The notes below the pieces were generated by a model. It searched no databases. It had not been told where the DNA came from and saw only the letters and a list, made by a program, of their open reading frames with translations. A program made the translations under genes and the position numbers. This document shows positions 32,701 through 41,212 of a stretch of 64,000 nucleotides of DNA, one piece after another. This DNA is from Rhabdophis nuchalis (taxonomy: Eukaryota; Chordata; Lepidosauria; Squamata; Natricidae), in contig CM077647.1 in assembly GCA_039707465.1 (NCBI GenBank), forward strand, positions 174,294,663 to 174,358,662, written 5' to 3'. Position 1 is the stretch's first letter, and each line of letters begins with the position of its first letter.

Positions 32701-35700
32701 ATGGATTCTCCATGGAGAAGAAAAACATTCACTTTTGGATCCATCAATTTATTAGAAATAACTGAGATTGAATTTAACAATTCTGACATTTTTTCCAAAT
32801 TGAGATATTGTGGAATTTTTTGTGTGAAAGCTAAACAAACCCCGTTCTGTGAAAGCAATGGCTGCAGTTTCTGAAAAAAACGCTCTTCCTTATTTTCAAA
32901 AGCAAAGACTCCTATCCATGTCCATCCAAAATAGAGAAGAAGCTGTATAATTCCACCATATTGATGCTCCTCTTTTGGGACCATGTAATAAAGTGGAAAT
33001 AACTCAGTAATCTGAAAGTCTTCTTGGGCAAAGGAACCATAAGTCAACTAAACAAATAGAAAAGAGAAGTTTGTTACTCATAAAAAACATGGTGAAAATA
33101 TGAAGAAGACTGTGGGATAGAAACTCAATGAAGCTCTCCGTACATGGAACATTTGTCCAATTCTATGTAGATTATGACATTTGCTGGAAAAGAGAAACAA
33201 TTATAATTCCTTGATATAATAATTTTTCATCTGAAATATAACTAGATTACAACCACACTCAGTTTCCTAATACAGAGTTCTAGTATGTTCATTCCCTTAG
33301 AACATCTGGAAACTTGCTAAAGTATCTGAGTTTTTGAGCTCTTCTCAGCCTAAGGAAAGCTTTCTTAAGAACTAGACTTACTGGATTACCTTCTTCCCTT
33401 ATTTGTAGCAGATAAAATAAAATAATTATACATGGAAGACTATGCCCATGAGTTTTTGGAGGAATAGAATTTATCATCTCTTCATTTACTGCAATTATTA
33501 TAGAGATCTTCAAAAGTACCAACTGGCCCCAGTACGTCAACAATTTCCAGCCAAATCAGTTGAGTTTTACATTCAGTTATTATTTCCAGACCCAACCAAG
33601 ATATAGCAAGGGAAGTTGTCACCTATTGTCAGGTAATTTGGTGGAATTGGGAGCTGAGTTGAGGGGAGCAGTGAAAATACTGATAGCTTTGATTTCAAGA
33701 AGTGGCTGAAAGGAGATCCTCCCTAAAACCATGAGACATGATAGCAGTGTTCCAATATTTGAGGAGCTCCTACAAAAACGAGGGAGTCAAACTATTTTCC
33801 AAAGCATCAAAAGGCAACATGAGAACCATGGATGGAAACTAGCCAAGGAAAGAAGCAACCTAGAACTAGGGAGAAACTTCCTAATGATGAAAACAATTAA
33901 CTAATGGAACAACTTGCCTTCAGATGTCATCACTGGAGGCTTTCCAAAAGAGACTGGGACGTGATTTGTCTGAAATGGTATAGGGCCTCCTGCTTGCAGA
34001 CAAGATTGGACAAGAAGACCTCTAATGACCGTTCCAATTCTATTATTCTATGTACTATGTGATAGCCAGCCTTTTCTATCCTCCTCTTCACACACCTCCA
34101 TATGTCACCATAGATCGTGGTCAATTCAAAACATCAGGTGACCCTCTCCAATAAGATTAATTTGTACTTTAATTTGTGATTTAAATTAATAAAGGATTTA
34201 GATATTTTTTTTGACTCATTTTTTGAACCAACATCTTGAGTTGTGGGTAGAATTGCAGAAAGGAGAAAAAAGAGAGAGCAAAATTGAAGTCCTGCAAAAT
34301 GACATGGCAAAATATTAATCCTACAGCACCAATCCTTCAACAATGGCTTAAAAACCCACTAAATTACTTTTATCGTACACCAAGCAAATTGTAGCAAGAA
34401 GAGTTGTGACCCATTGCTGGTTTCCGGTCAAAGCACATGTAATAAAAGATTTTGATTCAATTGGATTGCCTTGAGTATGGGGAAAAAAGATGAGAGGTGA
34501 TAAAAGTGTATTTAATTGAATTCCTGGAGAAAGGAATGGCAAGCAACTAGTATCTACTATTAATTACAAAATAATTTTCTCTCTCAGTCCACCCAAAACT
34601 ACCTGTGGAACTTTGTAGATATTTATACTTTCTGCCATAAAGGATGATGTATCAGGACCTAACCCTCCAATGATGGCCATGAGATTCTTCTGGCTATCAC
34701 ATTTGTAGTTTGGGACAAATTCCTGGGATTTGAAAAGCAGGTCCAGAGTGGTGCGATAGGTCATCCTTGGGTTGTGGTAACTGTCATAGATGTGGAACCC
34801 AAGAGTGATGTTAGGTAAGATCTGGGAGTCCTCATTGATCTCCTTCACAGCAAAGGCCAAGGCGAGGACGTGCTGGTAGAATTTGGTTATTACACTGCAA
34901 ATAGTTTAAACACCCCCCCCATTGAACAAAATAAGTTGATCACTCTATTATGGTAAAAGCATTCATATATGAGCAACAACCATTTCTGTCCCTGTTGTAA
35001 GTGAGAAGATGAGAGTCTTTGTAAAACACTCAATAAGTTCTATAGTTTTCAGCCACATACAGCATTTCCATGATTTGCAACAAATATGTATTGCACAAAG
35101 TTGTGATTTTTTTTTTGAAGATATGGCATGTATTTCTATTTTGTAGTCTACAAAATAGAATACAGCCAGCAAGTATCACTATTTTAATATATGTAAGTAA
35201 TGCAGGGTTTGACTGCATAGACTGGATAATTATACTCTCTAAATGTTCCCCAAAAATTTTCTCCAAAAGACTTCTTGCACCTTAATTTCATGCATTTGGT
35301 GAATAAGACTTTAATACAATGAGAAGAAAATGATTTGTTTTTCAGATATGTTTGAAAGACAAGAAAGCAAGAGTAAGTTTATATAAAAGCCATGCATTTA
35401 TTCTCAAAGAACTATTAGTCATAGAAGCAATTTTGGGATATCTAGCTCAGTTTAGAAAATGAATGGAAAGAAAAATAGAACACAATGGAACAGAACAGAA
35501 TTCTTTATTGGCCAAGTGTGACTGGACACAAAATTAATTTGTCTCTGGTTCCTAAAAGAAGAGTTATGAAAAGAAAAAAAATACATTCATCAAGACTCAT
35601 AAGATACAACACTTAACGATAGCCATATGTTACTAATAAGCAATCAAATCATACTAGGAAACAACTAAAACAATATAAAACAATCCTTACAGTGGTATAT

Positions 35701-35932
35701 CATAAAGTTTTAGAGGAGGAAGTTTTTTATATTCAATTTCAAAAACATTGTGAATCATCTGAGACACCATCCCACCCACAATGAGGTCACCAGGCTGGTA
35801 CCACTCATGGGGAACAGGAAAAATATTGCTCGCAGGGCAGCTCAGAGTAACTGCTTTCTGCACCAAGAGCATCAGAAGGAACAACATCTTCAGGCATTTG
35901 TCATAGGGAAAATATTTGTGTCTCCTCTCCAT
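25804..35932 (-). CDS. V2R-B: complete vomeronasal type-2 receptor gene (6 exons)
   Basis: A class C GPCR of vomeronasal sensory neurons that would detect peptide/protein chemosignals at the microvillar membrane. Exons on the minus strand: 35,932-35,691; 34,894-34,603; 33,047-32,193; 30,075-29,848; 27,534-27,408; 26,702-25,804. All boundaries are GT-AG with matching phases (2, 0, 0, 0, 1), and no stop interrupts the joined frame, which gives 865 codons from the ATG at 35,887 or 880 from 35,932. Order: signal peptide, Venus-flytrap domain (exons 1-4), nine-cysteine linker (exons 5-6), seven helices (exon 6). Length and layout match intact V2Rs. Family membership is certain; which subfamily, and whether it is expressed, cannot be read from sequence. 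Confidence 0.93.
26703..27407 (-). other. V2R-B intron 5; nothing else assigned
   Basis: AT-rich sequence of about 700 bases between GTAGAT (donor, exon 5) and TTTCAG (acceptor, exon 6). No repeat family or coding remnant is recognised. Confidence 0.6.
27408..27534 (-). CDS. V2R-B exon 5 (nine-cysteine linker)
   Basis: This 127-nt exon is too small to stand out by length. After ATCACCAG it reads [16 protein letters not shown], then [19 protein letters not shown], giving six of the nine conserved cysteines; three more follow at the start of exon 6. It ends ATA-G before GTAGAT (phase 1), matching exon 6. The linker relays ligand binding to the membrane domain. Confidence 0.93.
27590..27690 (-). 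mobile_element. BovB/Sauria-SINE type 3' end
   Basis: On the minus strand this reads ...CAAGAAACAGAGATGAGCACTGTGTCCTAGAG..., ending in GGGAAACCTTTACTT. It is the same 3' family as at 6,186-6,350, short and degraded, inside V2R-B intron 4. Confidence 0.6.
27774..28075 (-). mobile_element. Helitron-like 3' terminus next to (CTAC)n microsatellite
   Basis: On the minus strand the segment ends CCACAGCAACACGTGG (CCAC/GTGG hairpin), then CGGGTACAG and CTAG followed by T. A hairpin about ten bases before a terminal CTAG with a T target base fits a Helitron 3' end. The sequence on the other side is a long (CTAC)/(CT) simple repeat (27,895-28,060). No Rep/helicase remnant is seen here. Confidence 0.45.
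28195..28256 (+). mobile_element. CR1 3' tail remnant
   Basis: TGGAGTAGAAGACCTCCAATGTCCC followed by TTCCAACTCTGCTATTGTATT is the extreme 3' end of CR1 with its short tail repeat. It is truncated and old. 28,257-29,150 beyond it is unassigned intron sequence. Confidence 0.75.
29325..29550 (-). mobile_element. Sauria SINE / BovB-related fragment
   Basis: The stretch GGTCATGTGGCCAACGGGGC, then GTTACCTTCCCACCAAAG, CATGCTTTTGAATTCCTA, GAGCTCACCC and GACAAGCTCAGTGTCTTTAACCATTGAGC is the reverse of a Sauria SINE/BovB 3' region, including the degenerate tRNA-like head at the right. It lies in V2R-B intron 4. Confidence 0.65.
29848..30075 (-). CDS. V2R-B exon 4 (end of flytrap domain)
   Basis: 228 nt, 76 codons, the usual size. 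After TTCAAGTAG it reads [26 protein letters not shown] (abridged: [19 protein letters not shown]), then [20 protein letters not shown] and VWHPAFNQ, ending at CAG-GTGTGG. The NNTAGE and FDITNLI motifs are signatures of this exon in V2Rs. Phase 0 at both ends. No counterpart of this exon is found downstream of V2R-A or V2R-C. Confidence 0.93.
30330..30965 (+). mobile_element. L2-like LINE 3' end in V2R-B intron 3
   Basis: One open frame (30,337-30,774) encodes the C-terminal region: [50 protein letters not shown] and [12 protein letters not shown]. The tail CCGCCCTGGGTCCGTTTGGAG plus (AAATA)n follows. It is 5'-truncated and antisense to V2R-B. The open frame over 145 codons suggests a younger copy than those at 1-5.7 kb. 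Confidence 0.88.
31390..32165 (-). mobile_element. Mosaic of Penelope-like pieces and an ORF1-type esterase fragment
   Basis: 31,400-31,560 (minus) carries a PLE terminal region with a hammerhead-like motif at 31,475-31,505. The minus frame 31,553-31,900 starts with an SGNH-hydrolase-like stretch ([21 protein letters not shown] ... [11 protein letters not shown]), as found in CR1-type ORF1 proteins. It then runs into [11 protein letters not shown] and [17 protein letters not shown], which belong to the PLE. On the plus strand, 32,100-32,165 reads [17 protein letters not shown], an RT fragment of PLE type in the opposite orientation. The pieces appear rearranged. Confidence 0.6.
31475..31505 (-). 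ncRNA. Hammerhead-like motif in PLE fragment (minus)
   Basis: CTGAAGA, one base, stem GCTTC/GAAGT with an 8-base loop, then GTAAC where GAAAC is expected. Same arrangement as in the other two PLE families, with a damaged second box. Confidence 0.4.
32193..33047 (-). CDS. V2R-B exon 3 (flytrap domain core)
   Basis: 855 nt (285 codons, three fewer than V2R-A/C) with no stop. It begins [10 protein letters not shown] after GTTTAG and ends LQPWQ at CAG-GTAATC. It contains [39 protein letters not shown] and [18 protein letters not shown]. These motifs line both lobes of the Venus-flytrap domain. Confidence 0.95.
33730..34060 (+). mobile_element. Old CR1 3' end in V2R-B intron 2
   Basis: Segments GAGACATGATAGCAGTGTTCC, GAGGGAGTCAAACTATTTTCCA, GGAAGAAGCAACCTAGAACTA-type and ...GAAATGGTATAGGGCCTCCTG through GACCTCTAATGACCG follow the CR1 3' order with many changes. 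No frame is left. Confidence 0.75.
34603..34894 (-). CDS. V2R-B exon 2 (flytrap domain)
   Basis: 292 nt, the same size as in V2R-A and C. After TTTGCAG it reads [20 protein letters not shown], then [14 protein letters not shown] and [14 protein letters not shown], ending VPQ at CAG-GTAGTT. The donor is a weaker match than GTAAG but acceptable. Confidence 0.93.
35495..35685. repeat. Dispersed squamate-type repeat, unclassified
   Basis: Phrases such as TTCTTTATTGGCCAAGTGTG, GGACACAAAATTAATTTGTCT and CTCATAAGATACAACACTTAA look like a common interspersed reptile repeat that I cannot assign to a class. It ends within a few bases of the V2R-B exon 1 donor (35,690). Confidence 0.45.
35691..35932 (-). 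CDS. V2R-B exon 1 (signal peptide, start of flytrap domain)
   Basis: Two in-frame ATGs are possible: 35,932 ([15 protein letters not shown]) and 35,887 ([13 protein letters not shown]). The second opens directly on the hydrophobic leader and aligns with the start of V2R-A and V2R-C, so it is preferred. [16 protein letters not shown] follows. The exon ends CCA-CT before GTAAGG (phase 2). Confidence 0.88.
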
Positions 35933-36600
35933 ATGGAAGTTTGTATTTTAGTGGGTTATTCAATGATTGAGCCAAGGTTTATATCTGACCATGCACCTAA
36001 TCAGAAATCCCATCGTTTTCTATCTGACTATCACTAGGATTGAACAGATGTTCAGGAATAAAAGAAAGGAGGGAGGAAAATTGTAAGAATGAGTTTGATG
36101 GAGCCATTATTATCCCATTGTGCCAAACTCCCTGGGGTTCAAGAGTTACTTTATAACCAAATAGATACCTTAAGTGTTGCTGAATTTAAACACCTTTATG
36201 CACAGACCTTGAGGTTTTAGCTTAGTTGAAAAAACACATATATTGATTCTCGTGGGAGATAATTATTTTGTTTTTGCTGAGAGAATAAGGAGTTCAACTG
36301 ATGGTTTAACTTCATTTAAATGAGCATATGCTAATAAAAGGAATCTAAGAGTCATTGGCAATTAAAAACAGCCTCAAGTATTGAAATTCACATTCATTCC
36401 TTACAATGGAACAAGGTTCCCATTTTCCAAATAAAATGAACAGAATTGTTTAAGTAGAGAAGAGGGAATATTTTTTTACCTAAGGTCTGACAAATAAGTC
36501 AATAATTTCTTTGGAGGTTTTATCCATATTTTCAGTCAAAGAATGCTGATGAATGAAACAATAACAATATTAATACTGATATTTCAAAAGTTGCATTAAC
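35933..36600. other. 5' flank of V2R-B; nothing assigned
   Basis: AT-rich sequence upstream of V2R-B with no recognisable repeat or coding domain. It would hold the promoter, but no site can be defended by eye. Confidence 0.5.
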
Positions 36601-36619
36601 CATTGCCTTGAGTTTAATA

Positions 36620-37185
36620 ATCTACTTTGTTACTTGACAAAGTGACAAAATTAGTGGATCTGAAGAATACTGTTGATATAATTTACTTGGACTTCAATAA
36701 GGCATTCGATAAAGTAGACCATAACCTATTACTAAATAAAGTAGAAAAATGTGGGTTAGACACCATCAACAATGTATGGATTCATAATTAGCTGATCAAC
36801 CATATTCAACATATAATCCTCAATGGAACTGCATTTACATGGAGGGAAGTGTGCTGTGGAGTACCCCTAAGGCTCTGTTTTAGGCCCAGTACTCTTCAAT
36901 ATCTTCATCCATGACATGGATAAGGGGATAGATAGGGAACTCATCAAATTTGCAGATGACAACAAAGTGGCAGGAATAGCCAACACTCCAGAAGATAGGA
37001 TCAAGATGCAGGAGGATATTGACAGACTTGAACATTGGGGGCTATCTAAGAAAATGAAATTCAATGGTGAAAAAAGTAAGGTTCTACACTTAGGGAAGAA
37101 AAACAAAATGGTTGTAGGGTTTGCTGCCTAGGCAGGCGGTTGGACTAGAAGACTTCTATAATCCCTTCAAACTCCGTTATTCTGT
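36620..37185 (+). mobile_element. CR1 LINE fragment (RT palm) with 3' tail
   Basis: Degraded RT: VDIIYLDFNKAFDKVDHN-like sequence near 36,680-36,730 (motif A), a CGVPLR-type stretch near 36,855, then FADDNKVAGIANTPEDRIKMQED (motif C, FADD) at 36,940-37,020 and the LGLSKKMKFN...KVLHLGKKN region. It jumps directly to the CR1 3' end at about 37,130 (GGTTGGACTAGAAGACTTC), so there is an internal deletion. Confidence 0.85.
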
Positions 37186-37187
37186 TC

Positions 37188-37232
37188 TATTCTGTTTGTT
37201 TGTTTGTTTGTTTGTCTGTCTATTTGTTTGTG
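37188..37232. repeat. (TTTG)n microsatellite
   Basis: Run of TGTT/TTTG units directly after the CR1 tail, probably grown from the tail repeat. Confidence 0.9.
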
Positions 37233-37289
37233 AGAATTTATATGGCACCCATTCGCTGTCAGGTTTTCTGGGCTTCTTAAAAAAAATCC

Positions 37290-37690
37290 AAAATGCAAGC
37301 AATAGAAAGAATAAAGCTTCCTCCCCACCCATTTCTGGAGATAACAATCCATTGGATAAAAAACTTGATGGGCTCCATCCCACTCTGAGTTCCAAAGGCA
37401 TATTGGCAAAAGGCGCTTGCAAAAGACAATCAAAGTGGGTATCAATCTAACCTCCATAGGGATGATGTTCCAAAGAGAGGGAGCCACCACAGGGCCATCT
37501 TCTGAGTCCTGCCACATGGAGTTTCTTAGGAGAGAAGACTCTCCCTGCCTCCCCACTCTGGTGGGTCAGGTGGTTGTGACTAGGATGAGATGGTCCTTCC
37601 AAATAACATGGTCCCAACTTTTACCTAGAAGAAATTGGGCAGCCAATGCATCTCTTGCAGGAGAGGTGACATATCTGAACACCTGGGTCT
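37290..37690 (-). mobile_element. Degraded L2-like LINE, minus strand
   Basis: Minus-strand reading gives DMSPLLQEMHWLP-type sequence near 37,640-37,670, then a RQGESSLLRNS / ALWNIIPMEVR-like C-terminal end near 37,440-37,556. It has been reduced by deletions and has no active domain. Confidence 0.6.
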
Positions 37691-37699
37691 GCACACAAT

Positions 37700-37812
37700 C
37701 ATCTCCTCCTCTTCCTCCTCCTCCTCCTCCTCCTCCTCCTTCCCCCTCCCCCTCCTCCTCCTCTTCGTCTCGTCCACCTCCTCCTTCCCCTCCCCTTCCC
37801 CACCTCCTCCTT
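37700..37812. repeat. (TCC)n microsatellite
   Basis: Pyrimidine-only run of CTC/TCC units. Proline/serine-rich open frames here are repeat artefacts. Confidence 0.95.
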
Positions 37813-37844
37813 CTTTGTATTTTTTATTCTTTCCAGTATAAACC

Positions 37845-38045
37845 TACATTGCCCCAACCCTGGAAGTCAATTAACCTCTGGAACAGCTTGCCTCCAGAAG
37901 TTGTGAATGCCCCAACCCTGGAAGTCTTTAAAAAGATGTTAGATAGCCATTTGTCTGAAATGGTATAAGGTTCCTGCCCACGCAGGGGGTTGGACTAGAA
38001 GACCTACAAGGTCCCTTCCAACTCTGCTATTGTATTGTATATTTT
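37845..38045 (+). mobile_element. CR1 3' tail
   Basis: NLWNSLPPEVVNAPTLEVFKK followed by SHLSEMV-stop and the 3' end GGGTTGGACTAGAAGACCTAC, then (ATTGT)n. It is nearly identical to the tail at 25,320-25,512. A short duplication of CCCCAACCCTGGAAGTC lies at its left edge. Confidence 0.9.
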
Positions 38046-38454
38046 AAGAGCAGTAGTGGAATCTTTCCATAGTCTGCTGTCTTCGAGCGGTTGTGCACTC
38101 TGGCACCCAATGCTCCCCTCGTCCTCCAGGTTGTCCAGATCCTCAGGACCTGGGCCTGCATCTGATGTTGTGCAACACCAGGTCCGTGGTAAAGAAAGCC
38201 CGCCTCATTTGTGATCTTGTGAAGGAGGGGAGAGTGGACCTGGCAGGTATTACAGAGACCTGGTTGGGCCAGGAGGAGGGTGTTCCCCTCATGGAATTGT
38301 GCCCACCAGGCTTCCATGCATTTCATCAGCTTGGGCTCAGGATAGGGGTGGGGTGGGGTAGCGGTCGTTATAAAGGAGGATCTGTGCCCGAGGGAGGCCA
38401 CTGTACCTCAGACAGTAGGATATGAGTCCCTCCTTGTGAAGTGGGGTCGCGGGA

Positions 38455-38540
38455 TACAGATACAATAATTGTACAGACACAATTGTACAGAAACAATTGT
38501 ACAGATATAATTGTACAGATATAATTGTACAGATACAATA
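38455..38540. repeat. Short tandem repeat (AATTGTACAGATAT-like units)
   Basis: Five to six units of roughly 14-17 bp built on ACAATTGTACAGA/TATAATTGTACAG lie within the LINE endonuclease region and break its frame. Confidence 0.85.
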
Positions 38541-38645
38541 CAGATGGGATTGCTGACCACGTACCTGGCTCCCAGCTGCGTGGCAATGGCTCTGCCCGAG
38601 CTGCTCGAAGTGATTGCTGGGGTGGCAGTTAGTACCCCCAGGCTT

Positions 38646-41212
38646 TTTTTTTTTGAAAAAGTTTTTTATTTGTTATTATTGAAAATAAATAAAAAGAAAC
38701 ATCATTCATTTCGTGTTTTGTACAACATGTCGTTCCAGACAAACGCTCTGTACGCCAGTGCTTAATCTCACAAAGATATTAATCTGTATATATATCACTT
38801 TTATATCATAAATTAACATTTCCATTTATGAAATAAATCTTTATCCCCTAAGTCTTGAATATATAAACAAGATATTAAATAGAAAAAGAAAAAAAAGACC
38901 AACAGAATAAGAACAGAAAATCTTCACATGTTATACCATTGTTTTCTAGAGGTAATTTTATCGTACTAAAATAAATTATTGTATCCTTCTAAAGACAAAA
39001 ATTTCTTCAAGTTATATAATAATATAATGTGTATTGTTATATTGCTTAGTTCCCCCTTCTTTCCAGCCATTGATAAAATTTATTCCAAATTTCATAGAAT
39101 TGTTCGCTGTCTTGCTCTCTAATTGCAAACGTTAATTTACTCATCTCTGCACATTCCATAATTTTATAAATAACTTCTTGCTGTGATGGTAATTTGTCAT
39201 TTCTCCAATTTTTTGCAAAGACGATTCTAGCGGCTGTCAATATATTTACAATTAGATATTTCAAATTTTTGTCAAATATTTCTAATGTAAGTCCAAGCAG
39301 GAAGAGTTCGGGTTTAAAATCTATATGTTTTTCTGTTATTTTCTCCAACCATGTGTGGATCATACTCCAATAATTTTTGGCCTCCGAACAGGTCCACCAC
39401 ATATGGTAGTAAGTACCAGGCGTCTGATGGCATTTCCAGCATTTGGGGGATTTGTTCTTATTCATTTTTGCGATTCTTGAGGGTGATAAGTGCCACCTGT
39501 AGAACATCTTATATAGGTTCTCTTTGTAGGCTGTTGACATCGTCATTTTATAGTTTTGTGTCCACAATTTTTGCCACTTATCTAAGTCAATCCCATGCCC
39601 GATGTTTTTCCCCCATGTTATCATTGTTTCTTTCACTTGCTCTTCCTGGAGTTTAAACTCTAATAAGTAGGCATAGAGTTTTTAAATTATTTTTTCATCG
39701 ACGCCTGTTAATATTTTGTCTAATTCCGTCATTTTGTAATAAACCCCTCCTTTTTTTGATCTTCCTTATATCTTGAATGTATTTGTGTGTATGTATACCA
39801 ATTAATATCCATTCCTTCTTGTTTTAGTTCCTGAATAGTTTTAAGATCACCCCTTGAGTTTAATAGATCCGAATATCTGGTTGTTCGTTCCTTTTTGTGT
39901 ATTATTGCGTAAGTGAATGCTTCAGTAATTGATACCCAGACTGGTATTTTAAAATAGTGCAATTTCTTGATCTTCTCCCAGTTTACAATCAAAAATTCTC
40001 TTATGTAGTGCCTTCTGAAAATACCATGTTTCCTAGTGTTTCTATACCATAGAGCTGCGTGCCATCCTGATGGCAAATCATGTCCCTCTAATTCTAATAA
40101 TCTAGTGTTTCTTAGTGTAATCCAATCTTTAATCCACATCAAATTTGCATCTTGGTGGTATAGTTCCCAATCAGGCAATCCCATACCTCCCCTTATTTTA
40201 GTATCTTGTAAATTTTTTAATTTTATTCTAGCTTTTTTCCCTTGCCATATTAACTTTAAGATAATTTTCCTTAATTTTTCAAAAAAGTCCTTGCCCAATC
40301 TAATTGGGATTGTCTGGAATAAGTATAATACTTTAGGCAAAATATTCATCTTTATCGTGGCTATTATCCCTAGTAATGATAGTTGTAAATTCTGTCATCT
40401 CGTAAGATCTGCTTCTATTTGTTGTGTGAGTTTAGAGTAATTCTCCTTCTCAACGTCAAGTAGATTCCTAAATATTTAAGCTTATTTGTAATTTGAATTT
40501 TCAAGATTCCTGTTAATTCTTCTTTCTGTCTTCTTGTCATATTCTTTGTCAATATTTGTGTTTTGTCTTTATTTATTTTCAGACCTGTTATTTTTCCATA
40601 TTCCTCAATTTTCCCTATCAGTTTGGACGCGGTTTTAAGTGGTTCCTCGAGGATAAAAACTAGGTTGTCTGCAAAAGCTTGTAATTTATATTGTTCTTTC
40701 CTAATTGTCATTCCCTTTATTTCTTTGTCTTCTCTTATCTTTCTATTTAACACTTCTAGCGTTAATACAAAAAGTAAAGGTGATAGTGGGCAACCTTGTC
40801 TTGTACCTCTTTTTATCTGGATGTTATCTGAAAGTTCTCCATTTATTATTATCTTAGCTGTTTGGTTGTGATATATAGTACTTATAACATGTATAAAGTT
40901 TTGGCCAAATTTCATTTGTTCTAGCTGTTGCAACATAAACTTCCAATTCACGTTATCAAAGGCTTTTTGTGCATCAAGAAACATCAAAGCCATTTGTTTT
41001 TCAGAATGTGCTTCATAATATTCCAACGTATTCAAAATTATTCTCATGTTATCTTTAATTTGTCTCTTTGGTAAAAATCCATTTTGATCTGGATGTATAA
41101 AATTGTTTAAGTATTTTTTGAGCCTTTCTGCTAGTATTGATGCAAATAACTTATAATCCGAGTTTAACAATGAAATTGGTCGATAATTCTTTACCTGCAG
41201 GAGATCTGTTCC
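38646..41212 (-). mobile_element. 5'-truncated L1 LINE with 17-bp target duplication
   Basis: TTAGTACCCCCAGGCTT occurs at 38,629-38,645 and 41,213-41,229, and a poly-T (poly-A on the minus strand) follows the left copy. The frame opens inside RT with VKNYRPISLLNSDYK, then DQNGFLPKRQIKDN, ALMFLDAQKAFDNVNW (motif A), RGTRQGCPLSPLLF and QAFADNLVFI, where the catalytic FADD is FADN. The C-terminal region (40,349-39,729 and 39,636-39,046) has the L1 cysteine motif (CWKCHQTPGTYYHMWWTC). Two stops/shifts separate the three stretches. Dead copy nested in the L2-like LINE. Confidence 0.93.

Noticed and set aside
34966..35285. Overlapping small frames upstream of V2R-B exon 2
   Set aside because: AT-rich intron 1 sequence; no domain and no splice logic.
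7039..36000. Joining V2R-A exons 1-3 to exons 4-6 of V2R-B as one gene
   Set aside because: They are on opposite strands, and V2R-B has its own exons 1-3 with matching phases.
37700..37968. Proline/serine-rich plus-strand frame
   Set aside because: Translation of a (TCC)n microsatellite running into a CR1 tail.
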